From contig JBCDBL010000042.1 of NCBI GenBank assembly GCA_039183635.1, positions 1 to 30,779 on the forward strand: a DNA stretch of 30,779 bases, given 5' to 3'. The position numbers and the translations under genes were made by a program. The notes below the pieces were generated by a model. It was not told the origin of the DNA, ran no database searches, and saw nothing but the letters and a program-made list of their open reading frames with translations. This stretch comes from JBCDBL01 sp039183635. GTDB lineage: Bacteria > Pseudomonadota > Alphaproteobacteria > Caulobacterales > Parvularculaceae. Numbering within the stretch: the stretch's first letter is position 1; every line of letters begins with the position of its first letter. Positions 23,710 through 30,779 of this stretch are shown here, piece by piece.

Positions 23710-24078
23710 CCGCTGAACCTGTTGAGACATAAGAGGGACGGCCCGTCTGCACGGGTTGCTTTTCTGTAGAAGCCGGGCCGCCATTAAGTGCCGCTGGCGC
23801 GGCGCATTGTTCTTTTAATGGGAAGAAAGGCGCCGCCTCTCTTCCCGCAAGCAAAATGAAGCCGACCCGTGTTCTGCGCGGTGCAGTCGTAAGGGCTATG
23901 GCCGGCCCGGAAGGGCCATCCAACCCCTAACGCCTGCATCCTGCTCGCGCCCGCGCCCAAGTTGGCTGGCGCCAAGTCGGCAGATTTTGCTTGCCCCATC
24001 TCTCCGGTCCTCGCCGGACAGGCAGGGAAGGAAGGGCGGGGCCTTCCTCCCTGCCTTTTATTGTGATGGAGAAACACT
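23710..24078. other. Gene-free structured region with several inverted repeats
   Basis: These 369 bases have no supportable protein gene but at least four potential hairpins. They are CGGCCCG/CGGGCCG (23739-23745 with 23774-23780), GGGAAGA/TCTTCCC (23820-23826 with 23840-23846), ATGGCC/GGCCAT (23898-23903 with 23914-23919), and a long stem at 24021-24056. The density is more than the surrounding spacers show. A structured leader RNA for the DUF2493 gene, or an independent small RNA, is possible. Confidence 0.45.
24021..24062 (+). terminator. Rho-independent-type terminator or attenuator before the DUF2493 gene
   Basis: GGCAGGGAAGGAAGG and CCTTCCTCCCTGCC pair with a single bulge around GCGGG(G), followed by CTTTTATT. 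It is only about 20 nt before the DUF2493 ATG, so it could attenuate that gene as well as end the upstream transcript. Confidence 0.5.
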
Positions 24079-24996
24079 ATGCACACTGAGAACATGGAAT
24101 CCCAAAACGTGTCAGCGACCGGCGCGCTGTTGGACGAGTTGGCGCTTTATGGCGCAAAACCGGGAACCGATGAGGCGGACCACCGCTTATTGCCGTCGCC
24201 GGAACAATGCGATGAGGGGATTGCCGGGGCGATGAACGCGCTTGCGTCATGTGTGGCCGATAGCCGGTTGGAAGATGATACGGAGGATCTGCTTTGGTCG
24301 TTCGTGAACATCTTTCACTATCGGTTGCGCAAAATCGAAAAGGCGCTTGACCGTAACGAGGCGGCGCAGCGTCAGTGCCAGCGTGAGCAGGACGGCTCGG
24401 AGGTGAAATCCGTTGAACTGGAACAACTTGTCAACGAAGGTATGACGCTGTTGGAACAGTTAAATTCGTACACCGCTATGCGCGACTTGGCGGCGGATCG
24501 GTTCCGGGTTGAGATGGGCACGCCCTGGAGACCGGCCAGCGGGTCCCGGGCAAGCGCGACGCCGACCACCGGCGCGATTATCGACTCCAAAGACTATATC
24601 GGCGCGCGGCGGCGTCAGCGGGAGGAGGCGTTGACCCCGGAAGGCCCAGTGATCGCCTTTGCGGGCGGTATAGAGTTTGAAGATATTGACGCAGTGTTCG
24701 CGAAGCTGGACGCCTGTTTGAAACGCCATCCTGATATGGTCCTCGCCCATGGCGGGAATAAAAAAGGCGCCGAACTGATCGCCGCCAAATGGGCCGATGC
24801 GCGCGGCGTTCATCAGATCATCTTTCAACCCAACTGGAAACGCCACAACAAGGCGGCGCCGTTCAAACGCAATGATGACATGCTCGCCTTAAAGCCGATC
24901 GGCGTTGTCGCCTTTCCGGGATCGGGCATCGTTGAAAATCTTGCCGATAAAGCGCGTGAAAAGGGCATTCCCGTTGCGCGGGGCGGGGCGTCTTAG
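24079..24996 (+). CDS. DUF2493 (SLOG superfamily) protein
   Basis: This 305-residue protein has an element-type N-terminal helical region of ~180 residues (TGALLDELALYGA near the start, SPEQCDEGIAGAMNAL) and a C-terminal DUF2493 domain. That domain shows VIAFAGGIEFEDID, then VLAHGGNKKGAELIAAKWA and VVAFPGSG. These belong to the SLOG Rossmann-like fold thought to bind nucleotides or nucleotide-derived ligands. This architecture is common on alphaproteobacterial plasmids and integrative elements. The ATG at 24079 follows GGAGAAAC. Role: unknown; nucleotide sensing is inferred from the fold. Confidence 0.83.
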   Translation: MHTENMESQNVSATGALLDELALYGAKPGTDEADHRLLPSPEQCDEGIAGAMNALASCVADSRLEDDTEDLLWSFVNIFHYRLRKIEKALDRNEAAQRQCQREQDGSEVKSVELEQLVNEGMTLLEQLNSYTAMRDLAADRFRVEMGTPWRPASGSRASATPTTGAIIDSKDYIGARRRQREEALTPEGPVIAFAGGIEFEDIDAVFAKLDACLKRHPDMVLAHGGNKKGAELIAAKWADARGVHQIIFQPNWKRHNKAAPFKRNDDMLALKPIGVVAFPGSGIVENLADKAREKGIPVARGGAS

Positions 24997-25340
24997 CGCC
25001 CCAACCCTTGCTTCGCATGGCGCCAAAATTCGCGCGCCGGGCTCTGTCGAGCCCGGCGCGATACGCTCGTTTCGAGCGTTGGGAAGTGATTGGCTATCCG
25101 TGTACGCGTACTGCGCGCGTGCCGCCCCGTATCTGGGGTCGTCATACGTGCCCCATGGGCAAGTGTGGTCTCATATTTCGACGGATCGCGATTTGTCACG
25201 CCCGTTCTGCGCGTTTCCTCCCCGCATTGCGCGTCATTCATCCGTCTTAAGACAGTATTAGTGTTGGTGGAGAGAGCGAGAGCGTAGTTTGGGGAGGGTG
25301 TCCTCCAGGAAGGAGGAGAGAAAGCAAAGGAGAAAGACCC
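24997..25340. other. Gene-free region upstream of ssb with two strong hairpins
   Basis: I see no real gene in these 344 bases. A perfect 12-bp stem (25033-25060) and a perfect 7-bp stem (25063-25079) follow the DUF2493 stop. GTCTTAAGAC at 25244-25253 is a 10-bp palindrome near the ssb leader. The last 80 bases are a purine-rich leader with several GGAG runs. Confidence 0.5.
25033..25079. terminator. Tandem perfect hairpins after the DUF2493 gene
   Basis: CGCGCCGGGCTC and GAGCCCGGCGCG pair perfectly around TGTC, followed two bases later by ACGCTCG-TTT-CGAGCGT. There is no long T tract, so this may be a non-canonical bidirectional terminator, a processed RNA end or a protein-binding site. Confidence 0.4.
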
Positions 25341-25709
25341 ATGAAAAACCGTGCAACCTTAATCGGTCATGTGGGGGCGGCCCCAGAGTTTCGCATGACC
25401 AAAGACAACCGAGAAATTGCTTCGTTCCGTTTGGCGACAAGCGATCGCTGGACCGACAAACAGTCCGGCGAAAAGCGCGAGCGGACCGAGTGGCATCGTA
25501 TCGCGATTTTTAACCAAGGCGTCGTCGATGTCGTCAAAAAGTATGTCCGCAAAGGCTCCAAACTGGAAGTCGAGGGGACCATCCGCACCTCGGAATATGA
25601 GGACGGAGAGGGGACCAAACGCTACTCTACAGAGATCTGCGTGGAGAACTATTCCGGGTCCGTTTTGTTGCTCGACGGCGCGCCGAAAGGCGAAGCCGTC
25701 AACGGCTAA
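25341..25709 (+). CDS. ssb: Single-stranded DNA-binding protein, short form
   Basis: This 122-residue SSB has the OB-fold signature: RATLIGHVGAAPEFR near the start, IASFRLATSDRW, RTEWHRIAIF and KLEVEGTIRTSEYED. It would coat single-stranded DNA during conjugative transfer. The protein ends at about residue 122 with PKGEAVNG; the long linker and acidic Asp-Asp-Ile-Pro-Phe-type tip of chromosomal SSB are missing. It would therefore not recruit partners in the usual way. The ATG at 25341 follows AGGAGAAAG. It is the first gene of a small group with the next hypothetical gene. Confidence 0.92.
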   Translation: MKNRATLIGHVGAAPEFRMTKDNREIASFRLATSDRWTDKQSGEKRERTEWHRIAIFNQGVVDVVKKYVRKGSKLEVEGTIRTSEYEDGEGTKRYSTEICVENYSGSVLLLDGAPKGEAVNG

Positions 25710-25779
25710 ACACAATATTGATAACAGCGGCGGCGGGCCCTCTGGCGTCCGCCGCTCGCGCATCAACGGGAGTTATGTC

Positions 25780-26043
25780 ATGAGTATTCTTCATACGCCC
25801 CTTGGCGAATGTCTCGATGTGCTGGAGGGCGCGCCCTACCGCATCGGCGACTTCGAAATCTGGAGGCGCCCCCATGGTTTCGAATGCATCGCCAAGCGTT
25901 TGGAGGGCGTCGCTTTCATCATGCCGCCTGACGCCACACTGATCGACGCGCAGCGCTATGTCACGGTTTTCAATGCGGGGTTTTTGGCGGGTTTTGAAGC
26001 CGGACGCGAAGCGCCCGTTCCGGGCGCAGCGGCGTCCTCATGA
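25780..26043 (+). CDS. Small hypothetical protein downstream of ssb
   Basis: This 87-residue protein starts at ATG 25780 after CGGGAG. It contains YRIGDFEIWRRPHGFECIAK, AFIMPPDATLIDAQRY and VFNAGFLAGFEAGR. I do not recognise the family with certainty, but the balanced composition, site and spacing from ssb (70 bp) support a real gene. It may be cotranscribed with ssb. No catalytic motif is obvious. Confidence 0.6.
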   Translation: MSILHTPLGECLDVLEGAPYRIGDFEIWRRPHGFECIAKRLEGVAFIMPPDATLIDAQRYVTVFNAGFLAGFEAGREAPVPGAAASS

Positions 26044-26090
26044 GGGCGATTAGCCTGGCGGATGCTAAGAAAGCCCTTGCTGTTAGGCCC

Positions 26091-26129
26091 TTGTAATTTA
26101 TTTGGATTTCACTTATATTTCAAATAATT
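26091..26129 (+). promoter_or_regulatory. Promoter and operator-like dyad of the toxin-antitoxin pair
   Basis: TTGTAA (26091-26096), a 17-nt spacer and TATATT (26114-26119) form a plausible promoter. TATTTG (26099-26104) and CAAATA (26121-26126), extended imperfectly by AATT and ATT, make a dyad over the -10. This is where an autoregulating antitoxin would be expected to bind. Confidence 0.5.
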
Positions 26130-26148
26130 CGAGTTTTAGAGTGTGATC

Positions 26149-26415
26149 ATGCCGAAAGTCACGTCAACGCAGTTTATGAAAACGCCGGGCGTCTATCAGG
26201 ATCAGGCGCAGCGCGAGCCGGTGATGGTGATGAAGCATAATCGGGAGCATACCGTGCTCCTGTCTGCCGAAGAATATCATCGTCTAAAGCGACGCGATCG
26301 CCAGGTTTTTCGCACCGGCGAATTGTCCGACGCTGACCTCGCCGCTATCGCCGCAGCGGAACCGCCGGCTGAGGCCGCCGCCCATGATGACGAATATCCG
26401 GGCGGTCGCACTTGA
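26149..26415 (+). CDS. Phd/YefM-like antitoxin
   Basis: This 88-residue protein has a Phd/YefM-type N-terminal domain (VTSTQFMKTPGVYQ, PVMVMKHNREHTVLLSAEEYHRL) that would bind DNA and repress its own promoter. A C-terminal acidic tail (about 60-88) probably wraps the toxin. I chose ATG 26149 over the GTG at 26143. The stop TGA overlaps the toxin start. A palindromic operator-like sequence lies over the promoter upstream. Confidence 0.78.
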   Translation: MPKVTSTQFMKTPGVYQDQAQREPVMVMKHNREHTVLLSAEEYHRLKRRDRQVFRTGELSDADLAAIAAAEPPAEAAAHDDEYPGGRT

Positions 26416-26849
26416 GCCTTCCGACCCCTCAGCCGGGTCTCGTCATTCGCTATTCTTATCTTTGGGCCCGCGAGCAGGCGCGCGGCCAGCAAGAGGGGGT
26501 GAAAGATCGTCCCTGCGCCGTCCTTCTCGCAACGCGCGACGCGGACGGCGATTTGCGTGTGATCGTTTTGCCCATCACCCATGCGCCGCCAACGGACCCG
26601 GAAACGGCGGTCGAAATTCCCCTCGCCACGAAACGCCGCCTGGGATTGGATGATGATCCGTCCTGGGTTGTTTTAAGTGAGGGAAATGCGTTCGCATGGC
26701 CCGGACCGGATCTTCGCCCCCTCCCGGGCGCCGGGCCTGAAAGCGTCGCTTTGGGGTTTCTCCCGGCGCGGATGTTTGAAGACATGCGCGACCGTTTTCT
26801 GGCGCTTCACGCGCAACGAAAATCGAGATTTGTGCATCGGTCCGAGTAA
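26412..26849 (+). CDS. PemK/MazF-like toxin
   Basis: This 145-residue protein follows the antitoxin and begins with TTG overlapping its TGA (TTGA). No ATG is available in the right place, and the frame is conserved from LPTPQPGLVIRY on. VKDRPCAVLL, VIVLPITHAPP and ETAVEIPLATKRRLGL match a PemK/MazF-like family common in Alphaproteobacteria. Family members cleave mRNA when not bound by antitoxin. WVVLSEGNAFAWPGPDLRP is a conserved block. It probably stabilises the element in its host. Weak start codon use keeps toxin below antitoxin. Confidence 0.75.
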   Translation: MSLPTPQPGLVIRYSYLWAREQARGQQEGVKDRPCAVLLATRDADGDLRVIVLPITHAPPTDPETAVEIPLATKRRLGLDDDPSWVVLSEGNAFAWPGPDLRPLPGAGPESVALGFLPARMFEDMRDRFLALHAQRKSRFVHRSE

Positions 26850-26898
26850 GGTCGCAGTGCTATTCAAAGTCAGTCGACACCCAAATTTACCTGCCATA

Positions 26899-27144
26899 TT
26901 AGACAGGCGAACGCGTTCCTAAAGAGCCAGATGCGGATCGAGCAGCGTTTGATTTTCCGGCGACGGCGTCGACCAGAATCTTCTGCAATTCCTCATCGGA
27001 AAACGCGTCGGCGCCGGCATCGCAAACCAATTTACCACGGCGGATATGCAGGCGTTTTTCCGCCGCTTTGATCTCTTCTTTCAGATTGGTTTCAGTCTTT
27101 TTGAGCCGGTCCAGCTCGTCTCTCGGATCAGTTTTTCGCGCCAT
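26899..27144 (-). CDS. Small coiled-coil TraC-like conjugal transfer protein
   Basis: This 81-residue, minus-strand protein has MARKTDPRDELDRLKK and a charged helix to residue ~35 predicted to be a coiled coil. A second acidic helix (DAFSDEELQKILVDA) and a basic/serine tail follow. Size, composition and position opposite the relaxase operon fit TraC-type or DUF6437-type proteins of alphaproteobacterial transfer regions; the assignment is tentative. The ATG at 27142-27144 has AAGGAG upstream; a TTG one codon before is rejected. It faces away from the gene-free stretch that likely holds oriT. Confidence 0.6.
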   Translation of the reverse strand: MARKTDPRDELDRLKKTETNLKEEIKAAEKRLHIRRGKLVCDAGADAFSDEELQKILVDAVAGKSNAARSASGSLGTRSPV

Positions 27145-27606
27145 CAAATGTCTCCTTTTCGTACCCGCTAAACTACTCCCAATTTCATCAAAACGGTACT
27201 CTGTATAGCAACCGTAATGCGCGTATTTTGATTTTCAAAACGCATCAGGTTGGCTCTCGTGACCCCCAATTTTTGGAAACGTCGCGAGGAAGCGGCTTCA
27301 ATAACACTGACGGCAGTCGCCGACTAAGAGCTATCACACGCTATGCACCGGGCGTGCGGGAGAACTCTGCGTTTAAGAACAGAGGCTTATCTCCAATGAA
27401 CAGTGTGGTGACGGATTCGGCGCCGCCTTTCGCCGAGAGGCGTCAACCCGAGAGCAGACCTGGCGTTGAGCCCGGTGTCGTTTCGGCGCCATACGCGTGA
27501 CGCGCTTGTGAAACGCGCAACGCGCGCTCGCTATCCCGTGGGTCGACCCGTATCCTCAGTTTACCAAGGTTTCGATGTGTAACCCGAAGGTAGCTGTTCT
27601 TCAGAG
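27145..27606. other. Gene-free transfer-region spacer, likely oriT
   Basis: These 462 bases lie between a divergent TraC-like gene and the RHH-traD-relaxase genes, where oriT is expected. An imperfect hairpin at 27217-27245 has ATGCG/CGCAT and TTTTGA/TCAAAA arms with a 4-nt bulge. GGGTCGACCC at 27540-27549 is a palindrome. Several GCGC-rich repeats lie at 27495-27535. I cannot identify a nic sequence. Confidence 0.5.
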
Positions 27607-27900
27607 ATGACAGAGAAAGTTCGCATCACCATCAGAGTTGATGAAACTGTAAAGCGTGCGCTTGAGCTGGAGGCGCGTCGGCACGGTCGGCCGTTCGCCG
27701 ATCATTTGCGCGCCAAGATCGAAGCGCCGGTGGAGTCCGTTGAGGACCGCTTGGGGCGGCTTGAGCGGAAAGTCCTGTTCGTGGCGCTCGCCCAACAAAA
27801 GCTGTTCGAAGGCCTCGACCTCGAAACCCATCTCGACGCCCTGATGATGGCCATCGACGACCCCTATGACCCCTTTGAGGAGACCCGCGCCAATGCCTGA
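27607..27900 (+). CDS. Ribbon-helix-helix relaxosome protein
   Basis: This 97-residue protein opens with VRITIRVDETVKRALELEARRHG, a beta-strand then two helices typical of ribbon-helix-helix DNA-binding proteins. The rest is acidic and helical. Such small proteins help relaxases at oriT. It lies just after the likely oriT and its stop overlaps the traD start by 8 bp. It could be named TraD- or MobC-like in different systems; the specific family is uncertain. Confidence 0.68.
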   Translation: MTEKVRITIRVDETVKRALELEARRHGRPFADHLRAKIEAPVESVEDRLGRLERKVLFVALAQQKLFEGLDLETHLDALMMAIDDPYDPFEETRANA

Positions 27901-29887
27901 GCAGAAAGCCTTTAAGAGTTTTTTACGGGGCGGGCAGACGACCATTCATACTTTCCGTATGGCAACGCAAGTGCTTGGCGTCATGACGACAGCGTTGGTC
28001 GCAACGCTTGTTCTGGTGATCTCCGCCTGGACCTTTGTTTCCACGGAAAGCTACGACCGCTATCTCGCTTATAAGTACGGCCTTGCCGAAGTGATGTTGT
28101 TCCTGCGCGTTAAGCCCGAAAACGTCATCCTGCTGAGACTTCCCGACGGCGAAACGCGCCATGTCGCTATCGGGGATTTCGTGGTCAATGACGCCGTCAT
28201 TGAGGCGCGCAACGAGGTTTTAAACCGCTTCAGCGAAGCGAGTGTTTACGGCGCTGCGGCGGGCACGGGACTCGCCCTTTGGATCATGTGGTTTTTCCTG
28301 AACCGCGGGTCGTCCATCGCCAAGGAACGGCATTTGCGCGGCGCCCAGGAAACGCCCCCGGATCAATTAAAGCGTCTCATTCGGGCGGAAAATCGAAAGC
28401 GCGAACCGGGGATTTTCTTAAAGCCGGCGCCGGGCCGATATCGGCCCTATGAACTGGCGGGCGTGCCCTATCCCTGGCGCGGTGAGACGCTGCATACGCT
28501 GATCGCAGGGACCACCGGCGTCGGCAAAACCCAGTTCATTCATTCGATCGTTGAACAGATCCGCGATCGTGGCGACCGCGCCGTCATCTTCGATCCCATG
28601 GGCAACTATGTGGAGGCGTTTTTCGATCCCGCAAAAGACGCATTGCTCAATCCATTGGACGCCAGATGCCGCAACTGGTCGATCTTTCGCGACGCGGAGA
28701 TGTCCGCCGACTATGACGCCATCGCCGCCGCCATGATCCCCATGTCGAAACAGGAAAACCCAGTGTGGGCGGAAGCCGCGCGCACCGTCTTCAGCGTCGC
28801 CGCGCAGCTTTTAAAAGGCGACAGTTTGGAGGCCGGCGATCCGTCGATTGCGACAAACGACTCCCTCATCAAAACGCTCCTGACGTCAAGCCCGACGGAG
28901 TTGGAAGATTTCCTTGAAGGGACCGTCGCGACGCAGATTGTCAACACAAAAGCCGAACGCATGGCGGCCGGCGTTCGCATGATGCTCTCCACCTATTTAA
29001 AGGCGTTGCAGATGATGCCGGACGAGGGCGCGCCGTTTTCAATTTCGCAGTGGATCAATGACGACCGCAGCGACGCGATCCTGTTTTTAACGTCCCGCGC
29101 CGACGCGCAAACAAGCCTTGCGCCCTTGATCACGGTGTGGATGGATATCGCCATCAAGAGCTTGCTCAGTCGTCAGCGCGACCAGGAGCGCACGGTCTGG
29201 TTCGTGTTCGACGAATTGGCGCGCTTGCATCAGCTTCCGTCGATCAAACAGGGCATGACCGAGGGACGCCAGTTCGGTGCGGCGTCCGTCATCGGCGTTC
29301 AGGCGCGCTCTCTTTTAAAGGACGTTTACGGCCATGACGGCGCCCAGGCGCTGAACGGTCTTTGCCGCAACAAGCTGATCTTGTCAGTGGCCGATTTCGA
29401 CGAGGCGCAATGGTACGCCAACGACATTGGCCGCCGGGAGGTGCGGCGCATGGAGGAGGGGGTTTCCTTCGGCGCCAGCGAGATCCGCGACGGCGTCAAT
29501 TTGAGCGCCCGGGACAAGCACGAATTGATCGTTATGCCCGAGCAGTTGATGAACCTTCCGAACCTCGAAGGCTATGTGAAGATGGCCGAAGGGTTCCCTG
29601 TCTCGCGTGTAAAGCACCGCTACAAAAAGCCAGTAGTCGTCGCGCCAGCCTTCGTGCCGCGATCGGATGTCGCCGATCTGGCGCGCCGGGCGATCCGGTC
29701 TGATGGCGACGCGTCCAAACCCGACGCGCCCCAGGACGCCGAACAGCCGACCCGGAAGAAAAAGACGGCCAAGGAAAAACTCAAGCAAGCGCAGTTGAAG
29801 CTTGACGGTCTGACGCCAGACGATCCGAAGACGCCTTCCGAAGATCGTCGTCCGGCGGTCGATCGCCAGTTCATTCACGAGATTTAA
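27893..29887 (+). CDS. traD: Type IV coupling protein TraD
   Basis: This 664-residue inner-membrane ATPase would link the relaxosome to the mating channel. Membrane helices lie at about 26-48 and 118-136. Walker A GTTGVGKT is at 206-213, and Walker B lies in WFVFDELARL. GMTEGRQFGAASVIGVQ and the late NLPNLEGYVKMAEGFP are typical of TraD/TrwB-type proteins. The C-terminal ~80 residues are charged and lysine-rich. ATG 27893 is chosen because it overlaps the RHH stop; an in-frame ATG at 27866 would add nine residues. The relaxase starts 3 nt after its stop, so the two form an operon. Confidence 0.9.
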   Translation: MPEQKAFKSFLRGGQTTIHTFRMATQVLGVMTTALVATLVLVISAWTFVSTESYDRYLAYKYGLAEVMLFLRVKPENVILLRLPDGETRHVAIGDFVVNDAVIEARNEVLNRFSEASVYGAAAGTGLALWIMWFFLNRGSSIAKERHLRGAQETPPDQLKRLIRAENRKREPGIFLKPAPGRYRPYELAGVPYPWRGETLHTLIAGTTGVGKTQFIHSIVEQIRDRGDRAVIFDPMGNYVEAFFDPAKDALLNPLDARCRNWSIFRDAEMSADYDAIAAAMIPMSKQENPVWAEAARTVFSVAAQLLKGDSLEAGDPSIATNDSLIKTLLTSSPTELEDFLEGTVATQIVNTKAERMAAGVRMMLSTYLKALQMMPDEGAPFSISQWINDDRSDAILFLTSRADAQTSLAPLITVWMDIAIKSLLSRQRDQERTVWFVFDELARLHQLPSIKQGMTEGRQFGAASVIGVQARSLLKDVYGHDGAQALNGLCRNKLILSVADFDEAQWYANDIGRREVRRMEEGVSFGASEIRDGVNLSARDKHELIVMPEQLMNLPNLEGYVKMAEGFPVSRVKHRYKKPVVVAPAFVPRSDVADLARRAIRSDGDASKPDAPQDAEQPTRKKKTAKEKLKQAQLKLDGLTPDDPKTPSEDRRPAVDRQFIHEI

Positions 29888-29890
29888 GCC

Positions 29891-30779
29891 ATGATGTCGA
29901 TTGGATCCGCACCGCCCGCCGCAGATGCCGCCGACTATTACGGCAAGGACAATTATTATGTGGACGACGATCCTGAGCGCGTGGAGGGCGAATGGTTCGG
30001 CGCGGGCGCGAAAGCGCTGGGTCTCACCGGAAAGGTCGACCTCAAACAGTTTGAAGAGGTGCTCGCCGGCCGGCTCCCCAACGGCGTGACCCTCGGCAAA
30101 AAGCAGGGCGGAGAACGCGTGCACCATCCCGGCGAAGATTTGACGTTCTCCATGCCCAAATCCGCTGCGCTATTGGCGACCGTCGGCGGCGATAAACGTA
30201 TTCTCGATGCGTATAAGCGCAGCGTCAAACAAACCCTCACCTATATTGAGAAGAATTATGTGGAGACGCGGATCAAACGAAAAGGTACGATGCGCCGGGA
30301 GAAGACCGGATCCATGGTCGCTGCGTTGTTCCAGCACGACACGTCCCGCAACCTCGATCCGCAGCCGCACATCCATGCCGTCGTCGCCAACGCGACCCAA
30401 AGCGCGGACGGGAAATGGCGGTCGGTCTATAATCCGCCGCTGTGGACCAACGCCAAACTCTTTACCCAGATTCAGTCGGCCTATTTTGCAAAGGAATTGA
30501 CCGCCCTCGGCTATGGCGTCGAGTGGAAAAAAGCGGCCGGACATTTGGAAGTGAAAGACTTTCCGCGGGAGGTGATCGAGCATTTTTCGACGCGCCAGCG
30601 CGACATCCAACGCGTCTTTGCAACCCTCGACAACAAAACCCACCATGCCCGCGACATGGTGGCGCTGAAAACGCGCCCCTCGAAAACCAAAATCGCGCGC
30701 GAGGAATTGTCGGCGGAGTGGGCGGCGCGCGCCGCCCGCCACGGGGTTGATCCCACACCCGATATCGACAGCGCGCGCA
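29891..30779 (+). CDS. traA: MobF-family conjugative relaxase (TraA/TrwC-like), N-terminal part
   Basis: The frame from ATG 29891 stays open to the window end (296 codons). DYYGKDNYY at 15-23 holds the paired catalytic tyrosines. VHHPGEDLTFSMPKSAALL is the conserved TrwC block. His149 with the HIH pair (160 and 162) of PHIHAVVAN forms the three-histidine metal site. The relaxase would nick oriT and carry the strand to the recipient; a C-terminal helicase is expected beyond the window. The gene starts 3 nt after traD. An ATG two codons in (29894) is a possible alternative start. The symbol is by analogy. Confidence 0.92.
   Translation, partial: MMSIGSAPPAADAADYYGKDNYYVDDDPERVEGEWFGAGAKALGLTGKVDLKQFEEVLAGRLPNGVTLGKKQGGERVHHPGEDLTFSMPKSAALLATVGGDKRILDAYKRSVKQTLTYIEKNYVETRIKRKGTMRREKTGSMVAALFQHDTSRNLDPQPHIHAVVANATQSADGKWRSVYNPPLWTNAKLFTQIQSAYFAKELTALGYGVEWKKAAGHLEVKDFPREVIEHFSTRQRDIQRVFATLDNKTHHARDMVALKTRPSKTKIAREELSAEWAARAARHGVDPTPDIDSAR

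Noticed and set aside
27228..27500. 90-codon plus-strand frame in the candidate oriT region
   Set aside because: There is no convincing ribosome-binding site, the composition is not protein-like, and it lies where a noncoding transfer origin is expected.
9170..30779. Second copy of the tRNA-Leu 3' end (attR)
   Set aside because: I saw no repeat of the T arm and acceptor end by eye; conjugation genes still run at the window end, so attR is probably outside.
1..30779. CRISPR array or insertion sequence
   Set aside because: No regularly spaced repeats and no transposase frames with terminal repeats were visible.

Overview
The window looks like an alphaproteobacterial chromosome carrying the left part of an integrated conjugative element. 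The genes at 1-9170 (DUF3089, DUF502, creD, recG/sdhE, DUF3108/rpmB, lipB, a lone FliN-like domain and tRNA-Leu) are typical of that class. They are G+C rich and lack mobile-element hallmarks. I cannot name a genus; a Caulobacterales- or Parvularculales-like organism is a guess.

Region 1 (1-9170), host core. On the minus strand there is a truncated DUF3089 protein. Then come a DUF502 membrane protein and CreD on the plus strand. recG is on the minus strand and overlaps creD tail to tail. sdhE diverges from recG. A DUF3108 envelope protein (minus) diverges from rpmB (plus, with a good sigma70-type promoter), followed by a six-helix membrane protein. lipB (minus) diverges from a small FliN/FliM domain. 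tRNA-Leu(GAG) closes the region.

Region 2 (9013-12212), integration module. A large serine recombinase is encoded antisense to the tRNA, and its reading frame runs straight through it. The element has therefore apparently integrated at the tRNA-Leu 3' end, and the last ~50 residues of the recombinase come from host DNA. A 72-residue partner lies just upstream of it. A divergent DUF7146/Toprim primase-like gene follows; its conserved N-terminus extends upstream of any AUG, GUG or UUG codon.

Region 3 (12557-16988), cargo. Four tightly coupled, visibly more A+T-rich genes lie here: a Dam-type (D12) adenine methyltransferase, a two-helix membrane protein with a degenerate phospholipase-D-like domain, a beta-RFAP-synthase-like GHMP-family protein, and a three-domain fusion (HAM1/RdgB-type NTP pyrophosphatase, P-loop kinase, winged helix). 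I do not recognise this set as a described system. It is the best candidate here for a new nucleotide-linked conflict or defence system.

Region 4 (17350-30779), conjugative backbone. A MoxR ATPase, a helical linker protein and a VWA/metallopeptidase protein form one operon. They are followed by a DUF4942-methyltransferase, a DUF6915 protein, a PcfJ-DUF6878 fusion, a DUF2493 (SLOG) protein, a short SSB, a small orphan gene, and a Phd-like antitoxin with a PemK/MazF-like toxin. The transfer region holds a minus-strand TraC-like coiled-coil protein, a gene-free stretch likely to contain oriT, a ribbon-helix-helix relaxosome protein, the coupling protein TraD and the start of a MobF relaxase that runs off the window. 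The mating-pair apparatus and attR are not seen and presumably lie beyond 30779.
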